A stretch of 9,958 nt of DNA from Chloroflexota bacterium (GTDB taxonomy: Bacteria; Chloroflexota; UBA6077; JADZDV01): positions 1 through 9,958 of the forward strand of contig JADZDV010000289.1 of NCBI GenBank assembly GCA_020850915.1. Reading direction: 5' to 3'. The notes beneath the pieces are model-generated. The model was not told the origin of the DNA. It did no database searches and was given only the letters and a program-made list of their open reading frames with translations. Every line of letters begins with the position of its first letter. The stretch's first letter is position 1. Shown here in pieces: positions 7,201 to 9,958 of this stretch. A program made the translations under genes and the position numbers.

Positions 7201-7614
7201 CTGTACGACCCGGAAGTCCACGTGCCGATCATCGTCAACTACCCGGGACGCCTGCCGGCGCAGCGGTTGGACGGCGTGGCCCAGCTCGCGGACATCATGC
7301 CAACCGTGCTGGACGCGCTGGGCATCAAGATTCCGGTTCAGGTGGAGGGGCGGAGTCTGCTGCCGGTGATTCGCGGGCAGGAGAGCGGCAGCGACCGGGT
7401 TGCCGTCTCGGAGCTGCCTGACGGCTCCGGTATCGCGATCGAGACGAGCGCCTGGAAGCTCATCCGCCGGACCCAGGACCGCCGCGCGGAGCTATACCGC
7501 CTCGAAGATCCCGACGAGCTGGAGGACGTCTCGGACCTCGAGCCGGACGTCGTCGCGGAGCTCTCGCGCCTGCTGGACGACTGGAGCGCCAGGCACCGCG
7601 CTGCCGCTCGGTAG
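4240..7614 (+). CDS. Histidine kinase fused to five-TM, sulfatase-like (probably pseudo-enzyme) domain
   Basis: A 1124-residue membrane protein. The GTG start overlaps the regulator stop (GTGATTGA), with GGAGCGG nine bases upstream. Domains: TM1 (7-27); extracytoplasmic sensor (28-148, with GQRVVLADTRGRIVSDS as in BaeS-like sensors); TM2 (149-171); HAMP (172-223); HisKA with IAHELRTPLTNVRGY and phosphoacceptor H235; HATPase with N-box RNVLRNALSHTP, G1 IRDSGSGI, F-box FERFYRGD and G2 GYGLGLTIA, ending near 443. A Pro-rich linker leads to about five hydrophobic segments (467-495, 505-533, 547-562, 579-602, 618-637), then an Ala/Pro linker and a sulfatase-like domain (685-1105). Markers of the last are VVLISVEGLRSDHVGYQGY, AHASLMTGTY, WAHYFDPRYPWDPP, FGEHGSW and DIMPTVLDALGI. 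Five segments after the cytosolic kinase place this domain outside. Catalytic positions look substituted (E693, G733, S971, Q972), so it probably binds rather than hydrolyses. Kinase residues are all intact. It phosphorylates, by inference, the upstream regulator. Confidence 0.9.
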   Translation: MIDRLWLRLALGMAVAVVVAVAAVAVLANRGTGEGFREYVADTTDARAKRVESVLSRHFARYGDWTHADATVQLMADLTGQRVVLADTRGRIVSDSQGRLVGQYVQPSWQGDPIIISFQEHPAGSVYLDPLRGGSRVDQRGQSFLAASNTLLLWAVAVGLAAALVTSLVLARWLARPLESLTRAVRRMEEGKIVEPIDVKIGGEIGALARAFNTAAASISRVEGLRKQMVADIAHELRTPLTNVRGYFEAIEDGVMEPAGETLEIIRHELGQLTRLLDDLQELALAESGQLTLEGERTELGELVAWEVRTLRPMAEHEGVDLQLDIAHALPALVVDRGRIGQVLRNVLRNALSHTPRGGHILVSVNEDGPDAVLRIRDSGSGIAPEHLPHIFERFYRGDRSRSRQGGGYGLGLTIAREIVVAHGGTIVAESELGKGTTFTIRLPIATALPGEAEQPVPAPVEHPPARVPVLLRVGVGVGAMFGALAGVFESVLVSMTWTSHVVSEVIGYAVLIDGIAFALLGGLLAGIAGLLTRLTQRTLSAARATALWTPICCLLVGLLIYSRWKQLVDPRDVLMSPQLIFSMVIIMGLAAWVAVLCGAILEPRAGNGHRALVFSGRVAPIAVALVAGLASVSVARDFGSHAVEAASADSRELPVAVPSPSLAANASPAPAARPQLPSLVQRAPNVVLISVEGLRSDHVGYQGYMKARTPTLDRLAAEGVSFTNGLTQAPSGGGAHASLMTGTYLSTNGLREPLIDLLPPGLPTLAEVLASRGYATSGVYSWLSYEPSYSGLERGFQAYTDVMANRPAYLADHRASTFAATVQRLKTFLALPSALNGGPALPDDVLDQQSYGQADVTTATALEWLGTRRNTAQPFFLWAHYFDPRYPWDPPASFDQPDPDSCVNCLEGVAPTIKALRSDSPPELSPPQIDRLIELYDGEIAFTDHEIGRLLQGLGNLGLAQNTLVIVVGSQGQSFGEHGSWLDGRTLYDPEVHVPIIVNYPGRLPAQRLDGVAQLADIMPTVLDALGIKIPVQVEGRSLLPVIRGQESGSDRVAVSELPDGSGIAIETSAWKLIRRTQDRRAELYRLEDPDELEDVSDLEPDVVAELSRLLDDWSARHRAAAR

Positions 7615-7631
7615 TCGCTCTGGCGCCGTGG

Positions 7632-7656
7632 CGGGGAGCGGTACGCGCGCTCCCCG
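7632..7656 (+). terminator. Hairpin between convergent genes, likely terminator
   Basis: CGGGGAGCG (7632-7640) and CGCTCCCCG (7648-7656) form a perfect 9-bp G+C-rich stem with a 7-base loop. It lies 17 bases after the kinase stop and is followed on the plus strand by TATTGTT, a partial T-tract. On the minus strand it lies five bases beyond the VWA stop but lacks a T-run. It most likely ends the two-component operon and may also hold back read-through from the opposite gene. Confidence 0.6.
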
Positions 7657-7661
7657 TATTG

Positions 7662-9797
7662 TTACACCACCCTCTTTCGCTTGTTATGAACGTAATCGAC
7701 CAGGATGTACTCGCCAAGGGCGTCCGGCGTGGCGTAGAAGGCGCGACCGCGGTTGATGCGGGTCATGTGCTCCACGAACCGCATCAGGCCGACGCTGTCC
7801 TCCAGCATGAAGGTGTTGATCCGTACCTGCTCGCGGGTGCAGCGTTGGACCTCTTTGAGGGTCTCCTGCCAGGTGCGGGGAGACGTCGGGTATTGGAAGT
7901 CGGCCAGGGCGCCCTCGAGGTGGGCGGTCGGCTCGCCGTCCGTGATCATGATGATCTGGCGGTTTCCGCCTTTCTGGCGGGCGAGGAGCTGGCGCGCCAG
8001 CATGAAGCCGTGCTGCATGTTCGTGCCGTAGTTCCAGGCGCCGCACATCAGGTGCGGCAGGCTCTCCGGCTCGAGCTGCTTGGCATAGAGAGAGAAGCCG
8101 ACGATGTACAGCTTGTCCCGTGGGAACTGGCCGCGGATCAGGCTGTTCAGCGCCAGAGCGACCTTCTTCGCCGCCGTCCAGCAGTCGCGCAGCATCATCG
8201 AGCGGCTCATGTCCAGCATAAGGACGGTGGCCCACTGGGTCAGCAGCTCTGTGCGGTACACCTCGAAGTCCTGTGGCTGGAGGCGCACTGGCGTGCCGGG
8301 CCCCTCCCGGACGACCGCGTTGTGGAGTGTACCCTTCAGGTCGAGCAGGAACTGGTCGCCAAACTCATACGCCTTGGTCTCGTCGCCGCGATCGCCCCCC
8401 AGGCCACGGAAACCGGTCTCGTGCTTGCCGACGCGATCCTGCTTGAGCTGGGCGAAGACGTCCCGCAGCGCCTTCTCTCCAATCTTGCGGACGGCGGCAG
8501 GGGTTAGCTCCCAGCGACGGCCTTTCTGCTCCAGGAACCCGGCCTCTTCCAGCAGCTTCGCGATCTCCCGTAGCCGCTCGAAGTCCGCCGCCGCCTCGTC
8601 GCCCAGCAGGCGGCGCAGCTCTTCCGCGTCCACGTCCTCCAGGTCGCCCGGGTCGTCCGCGTTCCGAATCTGTCGCTCCAGGTCCTCCATCTCCTGTAGC
8701 TCTTCCATGAGCTGCATCGCGTCCTGGAGGGAGAGGCTCTCGTCCCCCCGGAAGCGTCGCCGCTGGCGGCCGGGCGGGACTGGCGAGATCTCATCGAGCA
8801 GCTCGGACAGCTCCGCGAGGTCGCTCTGGAGGCTCTGGTCGCGCAGCACCTGGCGCATCATGTCCTCGAACTGGCGTCGCTGCTCCTTCGTCATGCTGTC
8901 CATCAGCGCCTGCATCTGCTCGCGCCGCTGCTGGAGCTGGTCGACGATGTCGTCCAGGTTGTTCGCGCCCGGGAAGAGTTCGCCCCATTTCTCCATGAAG
9001 CCGTCGAAGTCCGGTCGGCCGCCCTCGGCTCGCTCGCGCAGCATCTGGTTCAGGTCGCGAACCATCTGCTGCGCCTGCTTCAGCGATTCCGGGGTCATCC
9101 CCTGGAGCGCCTGCTGGAGACCCTGGAACTGCGACTGCAGCACCTGCTGCTGAAGCATCTGGAGCAGCTCCTGGAACTTCTCGCGCGCGCCCTGATCCAT
9201 GAAGTCGTAGTTCATCAGCCCCTTGATCCGACCGCCCAGGTCCTCCGGGAGCTGATCGAGCTGCTGGCGCTTCTGCTGGGCCATCCGCTCCAGCATCTGC
9301 TGAAGCCGCTCCATCTGCGCGGTGCGCTCCTCGGGCGCGAGGCCATCCTCTCCGGCTTCATCGGCGACGTCGGAGCCTGAGGGCTGGGGCGGCTGCGCGC
9401 CCTGCTGGCTCGAGTCGCCCGGCTGGCGGGGGCTCTGGCGCGGCTGGCGTGCCTGCTGGACTTTCTGCTGACCCTCATCCAGCCGGTGCTGGATCCCCTC
9501 GCGCTCGGCCTGGAGCACCTCCTGGAGCTTCTGCTGGAGGTCCTTGACGATGGAGGACAGGTCGTAGCGGTCGAGCTGCCGCTGGCGCATCTGCCGAAGC
9601 TGCTCGCGCAGCTCGTCCAGGCCGCGGATGCGCTGGCCCTCGCGGTTCTGGGCGCCCTTTCGCAGCAGGTCGCGTAGCGCTCGCAACGGGTCGCCGTCTC
9701 GGATCAGGTCGTCGGACATCGCCTCTATCAGGTCGTCGGCGTCGAGCGCCAGCACCTGCTGGCTGCCATCCCAGCGCGTGTAGCGAAAGCGCATCAT
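7662..9797 (-). CDS. VWA-domain protein, Mg-chelatase subunit D-like, with long coiled-coil N-terminus
   Basis: A 711-residue soluble protein with no signal peptide. Residues 1-50 form a small compact start (MRFRYTRWDG). About 55-115 and 158-335 are Gln/Arg/Glu/Met-rich helices likely to form coiled coils, split by a Pro/Gln/Ser low-complexity segment (117-142). Residues 350-460 are acidic and helical and include a helix-turn-helix-like stretch (LLEEAGFLEQKGRRWELTPAA). The C-terminal VWA domain (about 520-700) has a complete metal-ion-dependent adhesion site: D529-M-S531-R-S533, T592 in YGTNM and D620 in ITDGEP. Such proteins pair with a MoxR/ChlI-type AAA+ ATPase to remodel or insert metal into a target; the ATPase gene ends 60 bp upstream on the same strand. 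The target is unknown and no tetrapyrrole genes are in view, so true magnesium chelatase is not implied. The start is ATG at 9797 (MM), with GAGGGG directly abutting it. Confidence 0.9.
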   Translation of the reverse strand: MMRFRYTRWDGSQQVLALDADDLIEAMSDDLIRDGDPLRALRDLLRKGAQNREGQRIRGLDELREQLRQMRQRQLDRYDLSSIVKDLQQKLQEVLQAEREGIQHRLDEGQQKVQQARQPRQSPRQPGDSSQQGAQPPQPSGSDVADEAGEDGLAPEERTAQMERLQQMLERMAQQKRQQLDQLPEDLGGRIKGLMNYDFMDQGAREKFQELLQMLQQQVLQSQFQGLQQALQGMTPESLKQAQQMVRDLNQMLRERAEGGRPDFDGFMEKWGELFPGANNLDDIVDQLQQRREQMQALMDSMTKEQRRQFEDMMRQVLRDQSLQSDLAELSELLDEISPVPPGRQRRRFRGDESLSLQDAMQLMEELQEMEDLERQIRNADDPGDLEDVDAEELRRLLGDEAAADFERLREIAKLLEEAGFLEQKGRRWELTPAAVRKIGEKALRDVFAQLKQDRVGKHETGFRGLGGDRGDETKAYEFGDQFLLDLKGTLHNAVVREGPGTPVRLQPQDFEVYRTELLTQWATVLMLDMSRSMMLRDCWTAAKKVALALNSLIRGQFPRDKLYIVGFSLYAKQLEPESLPHLMCGAWNYGTNMQHGFMLARQLLARQKGGNRQIIMITDGEPTAHLEGALADFQYPTSPRTWQETLKEVQRCTREQVRINTFMLEDSVGLMRFVEHMTRINRGRAFYATPDALGEYILVDYVHNKRKRVV

Positions 9798-9812
9798 CCC
9801 CTCGCGTGGCGA

Positions 9813-9850
9813 ACGAGCGCGCTCGCCAGTCCCGTGGCGAGTGCGCTCGT
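9813..9850. repeat. Long inverted repeat (hairpin) between the AAA+ and VWA genes
   Basis: Arms 9813-9828 (ACGAGCGCGCTCGCCA) and 9835-9850 (TGGCGAGTGCGCTCGT) are complementary at 15 of 16 positions around a 6-base loop. In the mRNA of these minus-strand genes the odd position is an A-C mismatch; in a plus-strand transcript it would be a G-U wobble. The arm at 9814-9825 is itself the palindrome CGAGCGCGCTCG. The hairpin starts seven bases after the AAA+ stop and ends 15 bases before the VWA start. There is no T-run after it on the minus strand, so it is not a classical terminator. It could tune expression of the downstream gene or stabilise the upstream message. Confidence 0.65.
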
Positions 9851-9857
9851 GGGCTAG

Positions 9858-9958
9858 CTACTGCGTGCGGTAGCGGAAGCGGCCGGCCTGGCGGTCCTTG
9901 TTGACCTTGCGGTTCAGGTGGAGGCCCTCCAGCACGAACTCCATGGCCGAGGCGACCA
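9858..9958 (-). CDS. C-terminal end of a ChlI/MoxR-like AAA+ ATPase (5' part outside window)
   Basis: Only the last 32 codons and the TAG stop (9860-9858) are in the window. The peptide contains SAMEFVLEGLHLNRKVNKD, which I recognise as the C-terminal helix typical of magnesium-chelatase-type AAA+ ATPases that sit next to VWA-domain genes. The ATPase core (Walker A and B) would lie beyond the right edge. Order and strand, ATPase first and VWA gene second with a 60-bp gap, match the usual paired operon, in which the ATPase hexamer is thought to act together with the VWA protein. Confidence 0.75.
   Translation of the reverse strand, partial: VASAMEFVLEGLHLNRKVNKDRQAGRFRYRTQ

Noticed and set aside
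8104..9153. Plus-strand frame of 349 residues opposite the VWA gene.
   Set aside because: Its translation is a Ser/Arg repeat-like product, the expected mirror of Gln/Glu/Leu-rich coiled-coil codons on the other strand; no motif, start signal or conservation cue.

Overview
The window is G+C-rich bacterial DNA (about two-thirds G+C by eye), gene-dense, with no mobile elements, rRNA, tRNA or CRISPR visible. Gene content (CvpA-like membrane protein, membrane-anchored TlpA-type redoxin, LytR-CpsA-Psr protein, OmpR/BaeS-type two-component system, Mg-chelatase-like AAA+/VWA pair) and frequent GTG/TTG starts fit a high-G+C bacterium. A Chloroflexota (Thermomicrobia-like) origin is my best guess, but it rests on overall resemblance only.

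Layout. Left end, minus strand: an open-ended hypothetical gene with a HEAT-like helical part (1-676), preceded by a CvpA-family gene (772-1275). A 125-bp divergent gap leads to a plus-strand thiol-disulfide redoxin (1401-1961). A LytR-CpsA-Psr (LCP) gene (2159-3301, minus, TTG start) converges on it. A 235-bp divergent region (3302-3536), containing an AT-rich cluster of TTAA-type repeats beside an extended -10-like element, separates the LCP gene from a plus-strand two-component operon: an OmpR-family regulator (3537-4247) and, overlapping it by 8 bases, a 1124-residue histidine kinase (4240-7614). A hairpin (7632-7656) lies where the kinase gene converges on a minus-strand VWA-domain gene (7662-9797). 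That gene lies downstream of an AAA+ ATPase gene, of which only the last 32 codons are in the window (9858-9958).

The most unusual object is the kinase. After a complete BaeS-like sensor kinase (TM, extracytoplasmic sensor, TM, HAMP, HisKA, HATPase) the frame continues into about five more membrane helices and a sulfatase/alkaline-phosphatase-superfamily domain that should lie outside the membrane. This tail resembles LtaS-type polymerases in topology, but the nucleophile and most metal-ligand positions of the superfamily look substituted. It therefore reads as a pseudo-enzyme, possibly a receptor, fused to the output end of a kinase. Together with the divergently transcribed LCP gene, whose family attaches glycopolymers to the cell wall, this suggests an envelope-polymer sensing system. 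That functional link is inference.
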